From positions 1-25,013 of the forward strand of contig RXOD01004266.1 of the NCBI GenBank assembly GCA_005223375.1: 25,013 nucleotides of DNA, in the 5' to 3' direction. The stretch comes from Amoebophrya sp. AT5.2. Taxonomy: Eukaryota > Sar > Dinophyceae > Syndiniales > Amoebophryaceae. How positions within the stretch are numbered: the first letter of the stretch is position 1; every line of letters starts with the position of its first letter. Shown one piece after another: positions 1-9,884 of the stretch. The position numbers and the translations under genes are program-made. The notes beneath the pieces were generated by a model, which saw only the letters and a program-made list of their open reading frames with translations, made no database searches and was not told the origin of the DNA.

Positions 1-363
1 AGAACGCGCACCCACTTCACCTCGGGCAAAGTGGGCCCAGCTCCTGGGTTTAGCTCTTGGGTTTAGCTTCCCCCCCACCTTAGAACGCGCACCCACTTCA
101 CCGCAGAGAGCGCACCCACTTCGCCCTAGAACGCGCACCCACTTCACCCAAAAACGCGCACGGCACCCGCTTCACCTTGGGCGGGATGGGTTTAGCTCTT
201 GGGTTTGGCTCTTGGGTTTGGCTTCCCCCTCACCTTAGAACGCGCACCCACTTCACCCCAGAGAGCGCACCCACTTCAATCCAGAGAGCGCACCCGCCTC
301 ACCTTGGGCGGGGTGGGTTTGGCTCTTGGGTTTGGCTCTTGGGTTTAGCTCTTGGGTTTGGTT
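1..363. repeat. Degenerate minisatellite of two interspersed short motifs
   Basis: Eight copies of a core reading GCGCACCCACTTCACC, or close variants, begin near 6, 87, 110, 133, 156, 242, 265 and 288. They are often introduced by TTAGAA or CAGAGA. Between them lie blocks of a 12-13 bp unit, GGGTTTAGCTCTT or GGGTTTGGCTCTT, near 46-70, 185-225 and 313-362. The unit contains GGGTTTAG, which resembles a plant/alveolate-type telomere repeat (TTTAGGG), but the spacer makes it non-telomeric. Open frames crossing this array are translations of the repeat, not genes. A subtelomeric or intergenic satellite is possible; the window does not decide. Confidence 0.85.
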
Positions 364-718
364 GGGCTCGCTTCTGCTCATGTATGGTAGACAAACCACG
401 AGCAGACAACACTGTAGCGGCGTGGCCGGTTGGTGGTCTGTGGTTGGGCTCGCCCGCGACGACCCCCGCGGCCGTACGTCTCTTCTCGACTGATGCCTTC
501 CTAAACCGTTGCCGTTTGGTGGTCTGTGGTTGGGCTCGCTTCTGCTCGTGTATGATTGACAACCCACGAGCAGACAACACTGAAGCGGCGTGGCCGGTTG
601 GTCGTCTGTGGTTGGGTTCGCGACGACCCCCGCAGCCGCGCATCTCTCTTCGGCTGGTGCCTTCCTAAACCGCTGCCGCTTGGTAGTCTGTGGCTGGGCT
701 CGCTTCTGCTGATGTCGA
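364..718. repeat. Tandem repeat, about 166-bp unit made of two about 83-bp half units
   Basis: The string GGGCTCGCTTCTGCT starts at 364, 532 and 696, giving periods of 168 and 164 bp: two full copies and the start of a third. Each copy carries AACCACGAGCAGACAACACTG or a close variant (about 395 and 562), GGCGTGGCCGGTTGGT (about 420 and 588) and GCCTTCCTAAACCG (about 494 and 659). A sub-motif GTCTGTGGTTGGGCTCGC recurs at about 436, 521, 604 and 685, so the unit is an ancient dimer of about 83 bp. The copies differ at scattered bases, so the array is not recent. Open frames on both strands across it are repeat translations. Confidence 0.88.
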
Positions 719-1098
719 TGCGGAACATCAGGGCCGAGCTCCGGCGAGGTTCTACCGAGCATCATCATGTTGTGGTCCCAACACCAAGACAGAAAGCAAG
801 TCCTTTGCTGTAGCATCTCAGCTTTCTAGCAGCCGTCATGCATAAGTATATAGGGATCTCCCAAAGTTCGTTTATTTCAGGCCGAGCTGCGGCCCAAATA
901 TCCATTATGAGGTCGCCAAGTCCAAGTGTCCCTTTGCAAAGAGTCATCACTTTTGGCTTCAAAGCTGTTTTTTAGGCAGGACATTAGTTCAGCCTTACTT
1001 TCTTAATGATGTGACTCTCCCTCTATGTTCCTCCAGGCACCTGCCATGCCACGTGCTTCACAGGCCACTGCGCTAGGCGCCACGTTGTCACGTCACAA
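719..1098. other. Non-coding stretch downstream of the glycosyltransferase gene
   Basis: No family match was recognised on either strand. It probably includes the 3' untranslated region of the minus-strand gene ending at 1099. A 65-codon minus-strand frame (962-765) has no recognisable motif and I do not support it as a gene. Confidence 0.5.
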
Positions 1099-4000
1099 CT
1101 ACCCAACCAATCTGCCCCACTCCTCTGCCGTCCACTTCGGTATTCTCAGACTCGTCCGAATTTCCTTCCAACGCCACGGATTGTTAATGGTGCCAATGCC
1201 GCCCTTTTTGTCTTCATCTAGTGCCACAACATGGCTGCTGCCGCGACTCCGCCTCGGAGGATTCCACACCGCTGGGCCCTGTACAGAATCGAGCACAGCC
1301 AGCGCTTTTTTATTCCGCATTTTATTGGTTGCTATCCATGAGTACCAGCCATCGATCCCGGTGGACGCCAAACTCGGATCGTAGTGATCCCTCAAAAAAC
1401 GCCTCAAAAAAGTCCACTGGAAAATCGGCGCGCCCACCTCCACGAAACTCACGTATCGCCCAAGCACTCGACGGTCTTTCCTTCCAGATTCATATCCATC
1501 GCCTCCTTCAACGGAAACATCTCCCGTGTGCCTCGGCGCCGCATCCCGTTTACCAGCCCCGGCCAGCCGACACCGCGTTAGCTCGTGCGAAATTCGGTCG
1601 TCTGTCCGGCATGGCTGCGCAACCGTCAGGTCGAATTTTTCGCGCAAAAGAAAACTCTGGCGAATCCATAAGCCGGATATTACCAGGTCGTCATCCAGAA
1701 CGAAAACGGCCGAAATGCCGCTGCGCCGCGGCTCCGCCACAGACATGGCCGAGTGCAAATGCTGGTAAAAGAGATAGAGGCGCTGGAACTTGCTCGTAAC
1801 CTTCTCTGCAAAATCGGCTGTGAGAGCAGTGGACGACTTCTGCTCCTCAACAGGCACTCGCTCCGCGAAGCCGACGCACAGCCGCGCGAGAAGTCGGATC
1901 TCGGGCGCTTCCCGTCCCACCGAAATCCCTGGTCCAAGTTCCGCCGCGGCTTGTTTAGAAGAAGACGCTATCACATCGCCATTGTGCACACGAATCCGAA
2001 ACTCTGCCCTTCCGATGTTCGGCGGGCCAGCGCTCGTAGAATTTTCTTCAGGTGCTGCACTACTACCAACACCACTCCGCCACCACGTTTGCGCCGGCGA
2101 ACCTTTCTGCACGTGCGCAACTATTCTCTCGTCGCCGCCTCCTTTGCGAAGTTCATACTCGGGCTGCAGATCTGCGCTGCTTTCGCCGTAAACGGATAGA
2201 AACAGATCAAAGCCGCATTCGTACCCGCCTTCGCGTGCCACGTGGCCGCAGTCGGTGAACCAAGAGCCGATGTTGTGGCGGTTACCTTGGCCGGCAAGCG
2301 CAGCAGTGTTCGTGAAAACGACGAATCTTCCGCTACTCTCACGCTGCGGCATTCCGCTTTCAGCGGAAGGAGAAAAGGTTGTCGTCGACAGAGCTTCGCC
2401 ACTTTCTGTTCTTCCGGTGTGCGAGTTAGTGGCACCGGGCAGCGAGGCTGCTACAACGCGGCTCGCAACGTCCGTCAGCGGAACAAGGTTGCCGAACTCC
2501 CTGTCTACTCGGTGCAGAAAGTCATCGGCCACTTTCGTTTGCGGATGATGGTACAGAAGATGGATCTGCGCGAAATCGATCAGGTTGCGGCGTAACAAGA
2601 ATAGCTCCTGTTCCTCCGCGCGCGCGGGAACTGCTCCTACAGGCGGTCGACTAGCGTTGAGCCCATACGCCGAATTTTCTCCTGCGAGAGATCCGGAATC
2701 ATTGCGCGACCTAGCGGCCCAGGGCAAAATGAAACGCTCGCACAAGTCGCGCTCGATCTTGCCTGGCCCGGAGCGAAAAAACGCGTCCTCGGAGATCTGC
2801 ACGGCGAATGATCGCAAACTCAAGACTGCTTCAGACGTGTTCGTGTTCGAGGATCCGCCGTTTCGCTGCAGCGGCGCGGAGAACAAAATCTGCTCCAGCC
2901 CGCCCAAGCCGGCTGGCAACCCCACTAGTTCCAACGCGTCGGAAACTATCAATGGAATACAGCCCGCTGCAACTGCGTTGTACAAGGATAAACTGGTTGG
3001 TGTGTCCCCCCGCATCACCAAGCAAAACACAGACGCACGAATCTGCGCTGCCCACTCCTTGCTTGGCAATCCGCGCCCGATACTGTTCTGCAGATGATCC
3101 ACGTGGCGCACGCCTTCCGTCGCCAATCCTTCAGCGGGTCGTACTGCGCCCGAACCCAAAGCACAGATGCCCGGTCTCTGCGGAGTGGACGCGAACTTCG
3201 CAGTAACCTGGTCCCGCAGCTCCGCTCCGCCGTGCGCATAAGCTCGCTTTGTTGAATGCGCGAAAATCAGATTCCTCTTGGACGCAAGCCACGACGCGAA
3301 CGGCCGGCGGCGTTCTTCTATCAGTGCTGTGGACGATCGCAGGGACACATCCGGCTCATAGGGCGTTACAATTGTTCCTTTCGTTGTCTCCCATTCTTGC
3401 TCATGCAGCGATGCCGGGCGCCAATCAAGCACGCGGTGCACGACTTCGAGGTGCAGGAGCGGCCCTGCAACTTGGTCGTGCGTCAATACGCTTGCCACAG
3501 TACTTAGAGGAGCGAGGCCTGGCAGTCCCGTCTCGCGAATTGGAAAAGCACAGTTCTCTACCCGATAACCGGGCATCGCTGAAGAGGTCCGAGTCCGCAT
3601 TTCACTATGCGCAGCAGAGTCAAAAACTATGTGGCGCGACCCGAGACCGCTTCAAGGAGTAAGAAAGTGAGTTGCTATGGAGGAAGAGTCGCACCACGTA
3701 ATTTTTGAAAAGCCTACAACTTGAGCTAGCTTTCCACCTTACCCCAGCAAGCAACGTCGAGCGCTCCGGCGCTTTCTTCTAGGATGGTGGCACCAGAAAT
3801 CTACCCTCGTTTGCATCGATGTCCGCACGTCTTGTGGCGCAACGCGATTTTTCTGGTCCCATGTGGGGCGTTTCTCACGGACTGCCAGACCTGATCTAGC
3901 TTTTCTGAATATCCTGTCTCGCCCGTTTCGCTGCCTTCTGTGGAGACACCCTTTGCGCAAAATAGCGGCAATTTTTCTCCATTTTCGCGTCGGACGTTTG

Positions 4001-5616
4001 CGAAAAAACCGCACGGATGGCGCTAGCGGCGATTTATCGCGACCGCAAAAGACGCCGTGCTTATCTCCGTCGACGCTTGTGGTCGAGTTTCCCGGAAGCT
4101 GCTTCGTGAAGTCTGTCCCTACGCTTTCTTCAAGCCACTCACATAGTCCGTCCGCTATGCGCTTTGCCTTCTGCTGCACTGCGGCCGCTCGCGCGCGTTC
4201 CAACGTATTGCGCAGCACTTCATCTGTTGTAGCACTCCTCTCCACGCCGGGCACAGATTCTGCACGCGATGCCGCTATCCGCAGCTGTTCGCCCGGTCGG
4301 CCGTAGTACTCGTACTTGGTCGCTATCATGTTCGTCACGACGCTCTGCAACAATTCATCACTTCCCTTCTCTTTTGGGATCAAGCTGCGCATCCACTTCG
4401 ACTCCCACGTCCAACTTGTGAAGAAACGATAGTCATGCGCGAGCAGGATGTGGTCGGCGCCGCGACTCCTCCGCCACGTCGTCTTAGCCGGCAGGACGGA
4501 TGTTAAGGAACGGTAGACGTCGGAGAGCGTCCATGTGGAACAGGAGGGTTGTCTCGCTGACGGCGCGGAGGTGGTGGAACTCGGAGGGCCCGAAGAATCA
4601 CGACAAGCACACTTGTAGGCCAGGGGGAAAATGTGTCGCGCGACCAGCTATTAAGCGCGTGACTCGCTCCAAGAGACTCTGCGATCGACACGGGGTCGGG
4701 GGCCTTGCGGATCTCGCACTTGCTATGTCTTTCGTGGTTGTTCCCCGGAAGCTAAATGCGCGCGGTTGATCGCCGGGAGCTAAGTACGCACTTCTACGCT
4801 GCGATAAACATAACGGGCGGCAACCGCACATACTGCGAAACACACGCCCCACGCCGTTCCGCCTGCTTTACATCCTCTTCTTTGCGCGCGAAGGCAAGAT
4901 GTTTTCGTTGCAGTGCCCCCGCCGCCATCGCCAGTCTCTTCGAGCGCGGCCCGTTCCTTAATAGCTGGCGGCTGAGCAACCAGCCATATGATCAGCGGCA
5001 CCACGAAGTACCTTGCCTCGTTTGCGTCCGTCGTCCGCCGCTGGTGCTGCTCCAACAGTTCGAGAAGCGCGATGTCTGCAGTGTGCTTCTCGGTTTTGCG
5101 GAAGCTCTTCACACACGCAAGTCGCTCGTCCAATTGTGTTCCTTCTGCGAGCCCAGTGCCTGCGACTCCCGTCCCGGCCCCCGCCCGGCGATCGAGCACC
5201 TGATGCAAGTTAAACTCCGGGTCTTCATAAATGAAAAACTTGTGATCTGCCGAGGCGACCGATGGGTGACGGTGTCGTTTTCGTTGTTGAACGGACGCAG
5301 GGACCGTCTGCGGGAGTGCTTCTAGGCGAGGAACTGTCGTCGTCGCGAGCGCATCGGAGCGCGGAGGGGAGGTGCCAATTGTCTCATCCTGCCTTTCTCG
5401 CGACCCGACCTCCTCGCCGATTGGACGCGGTTGCGGCAGAGGAACGGGCAGAAGTATAGTGTCCGTAGTTCTTGTCCCCGGCATGGCGCGAGCCACGCTC
5501 GCTCCCGCAGCCGACTTGTTCCGCGGCGAAACTCGCACGAGGTGGAGAAGACATCCGATTCCCAGAACAGTGCCAAAAGCTCGCACCGACGACGAAGAAA
5601 GCAAACTCCGACCCAT
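1099..5616 (-). CDS. Type II membrane glycosyltransferase: exostosin (GT47) domain fused to a DUF707-like domain
   Basis: Predicted exons on the minus strand are 5616-4872, 4556-3891 and 3578-1099, with GT-AG introns of 315 and 312 nt; phases 1 and 1 join to a 1,296-residue frame. Residues about 11-28 are a hydrophobic signal anchor after a short cytoplasmic tail, as in Golgi type II enzymes. The GT47 domain begins at HKFFIYEDPEF (about 125-135). It continues through RTTDANEARYFVVPL (about 194-208), WRRSRGADHILLAHDYR across exon 2, and GTIVTPYEPDV in exon 3, then the donor-site part RGDTPTSLSLYNAVAAGCIP (about 660-679) followed by LIVSD. After a Ser/Gly-rich linker, residues about 880-1250 resemble DUF707, with FVLDDDLVISGLW (about 1096-1108), SHELTR and FVEVGAPIFQWTFLRRF. 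A poorly conserved insert of roughly 150 residues separates the GT47 halves. The role is probably addition of sugars to secreted or surface glycans; substrate unknown. The exon 2/3 junction is the least certain part. Confidence 0.8.
4557..4871 (-). other. Intron 1 of the GT47-DUF707 gene
   Basis: On the minus strand the donor reads GGAT|GTAAAG and the acceptor CGCCGTCAG|CGAGAC. It is phase 1 on both sides and 315 nt long. Splicing here joins the conserved ARYFVVPL half of the GT47 domain to the WRRSRGADH motif, the expected order for exostosins. Short open frames inside it are spurious. Confidence 0.65.
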
Positions 5617-6257
5617 AGCTTGTTCCCCCGACCTCCACCACGAGGACAGTGCTGATTGTGTGGCAGAAAAAAGTTTTGCGTAGAATCAATTAGTAGTCGT
5701 TGTCTGTGGTGCGGCTGCTTACTTATAAACTGCAAGTGAAGCATACACATACTGGAAGCTGTAACTTAACATTGGTCATTGGACATTAACTTGCGAATAG
5801 AATTCCCCAGCGATTTCACACGGCACACGAAAAAAATGATCCCCCCTCGCCAGATGGGCTCTTCGCGGACCGTCCAATCCACTGGAGCCTGATCGTCTAT
5901 AGTAAACTCAACGCGCGATTACATCTGGTCCTACAACTTCAGACTTCCATAAATCACGGAAACCTCAGGTTTTTGATGTCCTTCTTCTGTATTTGCGCTT
6001 CAATGAAAAAACGCATCGTCCGTTGTTCCGCATGAAGAAAATTGTGAAATCGGTCTGCCTTTGGCTAATCCAGTATCTATAAGTTTCTGTCCGATTCTTG
6101 ATTGCGCTAAGAGATTGTTCTACTTTGGATCGATTTATTTCGGCTGTGCCGCTCCGGAAGATCGATAATCAAAAGAAAATGGGAAGGTATGGCTTTGCAT
6201 CGTGCCAGGAGTAGCCCCCGCGCCGTTGTCGCGAAAACTCACAAATCCGCAACCTGC
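5617..6257. other. Intergenic region between CFAP52 and the glycosyltransferase gene
   Basis: This holds the 3' flank of CFAP52 and the 5' flank of the glycosyltransferase. It is more AT-rich than the flanking exons, with several stops in every frame. No ORF, RNA gene or clear promoter element was recognised. At most about 640 bp separate the two same-strand genes, so any promoter must be compact. Confidence 0.6.
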
Positions 6258-8997
6258 TCAAGTATCATAGATGTTCCACACCAAGATGGAGTGATCCAGC
6301 GCCGCGGAAGTTGCTTGTTTGTCGTCGTCGGCAAACTTGACACTGACTATGTCTCGCGAGTGTCCGGTGCCGATAGCCAACGGGCCCTGCTGCATGTTGC
6401 GCAAATCCCACAGCTTCACTGTCTGGCCTGTACCTGTTTTTTGTTAATTGCGAGATCACAAAAAGTGGATCACCAATACCGGAGACTCCATATAACCACA
6501 TAAATCAATGCATGGAGGAAGATAAATCAATGCGTGGAGGTTACAAGCAGAAGAACGAACCTCCTGTGACAAGCAGCTTCTCGTGGTGGCTCATGTCGAG
6601 AGTCAAGACTTCCTCGGGGAGGTCGAGGTAGTAGAGGCTGTCCTGCTGCCGCAAATCCCAAAACGTTAGTGTTTTTTCCATTCCCGCCGTCACGACGGTG
6701 GTCTGATCCGCTGCCATCGTCAAGTCATTCAGTCCTCCGTGCTTCTCCCGGTGCATTGTAAGACGCCGCTCCGCCCGCAGATCCCAGGTTAGAAGGCAGC
6801 GATCGCGACTGTGGGTTGGACAAGAAATAATGAGTTTATCAGAGCTGTCGGCCCCTGCCAGTTGTACCCATCAACTAGAACAATTCAAGGCTGTAAGCAC
6901 CTGCAGGAAATGGCGTATTGATCATTCGTGAAGAGCGACGTTCCGTTTATTCTCGCTGTGTGCTCCTTCAGGTGCGTGATCATCTCTTTCGTCTTTATTT
7001 CCCACACGCGCAAATCGCCCTCAACACCACCGCTAACCACAAACCGCATATTCTTGGCAAGGTTCAGCGTGGACACGCCTTTCTTGTGCGTGTTGTCGAT
7101 CTGAAGGAGCGTGGAATCCGGTTTTGCAAAAACAAACGTCGATCCACTAAGTCTACTTCTGCTTTACGTAGCTACGTACTGCCGGTGATGCTGTACGTGG
7201 TGACCTGCTTCTAAATTTAAAGATTTGCGAGAACCAACGAAAAACTTGACAACCTTCCACAGACCCTGCCCTTGCACCGCATCGAAACCCTTGATGCGCC
7301 CGTCTTCGTAGCCGGCTACTATTATGTCGGCGGACCCCACGCTGCATGTCGGTACGGCGGATGCTCTGTCAAAAATAGCAGGAGACGGCATTCATCACGC
7401 AGCAACTTCGTTTCCGGATCTCAGAAAATATCTGCGTGTACAACTTGGAAGAAGACACCCTGAACAACAAAAATGGTTTTTTGCGTCACAACGGCTACTG
7501 AGAGTACCTTTCGGTGCACTTCACCTGTGCTGTGTAGTCGTTGAGGTCCCACAGTACCACATTCGAGTCCACCGAGCAAGTCTGAATTTTATCGCAGCTG
7601 CCGAAGGGAAACGTCACGTGTCGCATGGCCCCCGACGGGTTCTGCGCGTGCACCGAGTATGCGAGCGATTTCGTCTTGACTCGGAACATGGACCCGCTCA
7701 CCGTCACCACCAACGCTTCCGACTCGTCCGGACTCAGCCGTACAGAAGAAACCGCGGAGTCTAGCCGTATCTGGTCTGTGTCGACTAGGTCAAGGTACGT
7801 TTCGCCCGACAGCATTGTGAGAGCACCCGAGTTTCCGCCGACGAGAAGGCATTCACCGGACGGACTGCTGGTGACGCAGGCCAATGAACGAATGGACGAG
7901 ATGTTCGTCACAGCCACGACGTAACGCTGGATGACGCGCGACTTCATCAAGATGCAAGCGATGTCCCCGGTGGTAGTACCGGCGTAGAGGTACTCGAAGT
8001 TTCGCGAAAACGCAAGTGCCGTATATTCCCGCTTCGTTTTATCTGAAAGGTAAGAATTTCCGACGGAGTGAAGCCTCAGTTCAGAACTTCGGTTGTTGCT
8101 GCCGGCTAGCGGCACGTGCCGACCAGGCCATCACAAATGAGCAATTAGTGACTTCGAAATTACCTGCAGCGTGCGCCCGGTTTTCGTTGATAGCGCCGTT
8201 CGCGGTGTCCAAATTCCAGATGCTCACAATTTGCGCCCCACAGGACGCGAACTGGTACAACGCTGTGTCTCGCCTCTTGATGTCCCGAACGAATCCCCCG
8301 TTGAGAAGGCAGGCTGTTGTAGTAAATTGGCTTCTCTGGCCCGCAAAAGCGGTCAACAAGGAGTATCACTGTATCAGTAGCTTTTTGTCTTCAAGTTTAT
8401 ACAGAAGTTAGGGGATAAAATATAAGTACAAACAAAAGGATTCTGCTCGAGCGACACCCACGCGACGATGAGCCCCGTGTGCGTATCCCAGGCGAAAAGC
8501 CGCGCATCGTCTCGGTATCCGGTAGAGACAAGCAGCGAATCGTCATGCGAGAATGCGACGCGCCTGGTGTAAACATCGGTTTTGTTTGAACACAGCTTCA
8601 GATCAGCTCCACATTCCCTGAGAACTAGTACGTTCACACTCCCGACAAAGGATGAACGGGCAAATAACGCAAAAGCAACTAACATGAAATACTGGACTCC
8701 GTAGTCATGCTCCTGAAACCGGAACTTCAGCTCCCCGCTTCCGAAGTCCCACAGTACGACGTCTGCGTTTTTTCCCTGCTGCCCGCTTGCCAGCATTCGA
8801 CCGTCATGAGAAACGGCGACGCAAGTGACGAAGTCATCGTGTCCGTGAAGGAATCTCTGCTCGTGGTGGTCCTCGATAGCAGAGCAAATCACTTGTGCGC
8901 CGATGGCGTAAATGTAGTCCTTTCCGTTCGGGTGCGGATGGGCGATCTCCGTGAAACCCACGTTGCACCCGATGGCGTGCTCCAGTTCCATCGCCAT
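6258..8997 (-). CDS. CFAP52: Cilia- and flagella-associated protein 52 (WD40 repeat protein, WDR16 family)
   Basis: Eight exons on the minus strand: 8997-8693, 8563-8434, 8335-8164, 8042-7508, 7365-7251, 7100-6901, 6808-6561 and 6433-6258. All seven introns are GT-AG (92-150 nt) and the phases close to a 626-residue frame ending in TGA, close to the about 620 residues of animal CFAP52. Family landmarks appear in order: the N-terminal YIYAIG and FLHGHDD block, GTTTGD (family YLGTTTGDI), FPFG followed by CSVDSNVVLWDL, AGYEDGRIKGFD, IDNTHKKGVSTL, SGGVEGDLRVWEI, CSRDRCLLTWDLR and a last blade ending HSILVWNIYD. CFAP52 is an axonemal microtubule-inner protein of doublet microtubules, so the organism should build motile cilia or flagella. 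ATG 8997 follows directly after an AG; an in-frame GTG lies 15 nt upstream. The exon 2/3 junction is the least constrained. Confidence 0.95.
6500..6541. repeat. Two-copy 22-bp tandem duplication inside CFAP52 intron 7
   Basis: ATAAATCAATGCATGGAGG starts at 6500 and ATAAATCAATGCGTGGAGG at 6522, a spacing of 22 bp with one mismatch. It lies wholly within the intron at 6434-6560, just inside its donor end. It is probably a local slippage duplication. Confidence 0.9.
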
Positions 8998-9884
8998 CTG
9001 CGCTCGGATCACAAATCTCCTGTGTCCGTTGCAGAGTGCCCCGTGCCGGGCAAACTTTACGTGGGAAACATGGCGCTACCCTTGTTCCCGAGGCGCCAAT
9101 ACTTTTGCGTTCATCACCAGGCACTAATCAGGGCCATCACCAATTTATTCAGATTTGCAACAGGAAGAAGAAGATTTTTTGTCCGCCCGATGCTACGAAA
9201 ACTATTGCTGGAGGACATTGCGATGGCGGCATTCATATTCATCAATTACAATGACAAAACTACGCGGCGCAGGCGCAGGAGTTACCAGTAGTTTTCAAAT
9301 GTGAATATACTTAAATAGGCACTCCTCGCACACATGGCGTCGCTTTCTCTCTGGTTCCTACAACTCCAGATGCATGTGCTGGTTGCTCGCCCTCCTGCTT
9401 CCTGCTCTCCCTCATCCATCTTCGGCGCCAGACGGCAGCACTCATCACAGTAATGCGCCGCGTTTCAGGACGCTCTTTCAGGCCTGCATCTTTGTCGATA
9501 TCATTGGTATTCGTCGTCAATTATGGAGAAAGAGACATTCGTCTCCGATGATTTCGCCGTAGATCTTTATGTGTCTGTGTCCTACAACAACCTGTCGTGT
9601 TGTGCCAGTGTCAATCTTCTACTCTATTCTGCCTTTACAAACACCGCCACCGCGTTCATCAATTTCACTGTGTATTTGAGGTTAAACGGACTGTCTCGGC
9701 AGGCTAAAGCTTTACTGAGCAACTACTAACGAAACGCAAATGCAAGCTGTTTCGCACACGCTGCGGAGAGTTACTCTACTGCAGCTGCACGAACTCGAGA
9801 ACAAAGAGCAGTAGTTTTCATGCGATGTCCCTGTCTTGCTCTTGCCGATCTTGGACGCCATGCTTCGCGCTTCAGCAGGTCTAG
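8998..9884. other. Intergenic region between the PKA regulatory subunit and CFAP52
   Basis: About 890 bp holding the 3' flank of the kinase subunit gene and the 5' flank of CFAP52. Frames of up to about 190 codons extend from CFAP52 antisense (for example 8707-9291 plus) but none has a recognisable domain. I see no RNA gene, repeat or convincing promoter element. Confidence 0.55.

Noticed and set aside
177..816. Overlapping frames of up to 187 codons on both strands
   Set aside because: They lie across the two tandem arrays and their translations repeat with the DNA period, with no recognisable domain.
4503..4852. Short minus-strand frames between the GT47 exons
   Set aside because: They lie largely inside intron 1 of the glycosyltransferase, or overlap its exon 2 in the wrong frame.
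7366..7507. Apparent one-base frameshift in CFAP52 near a T-run
   Set aside because: Using the acceptor TTTTTGACAG at 7366 makes the whole segment a 142-nt intron. The joined protein then matches CFAP52 in length and frame, so no frameshift is needed.
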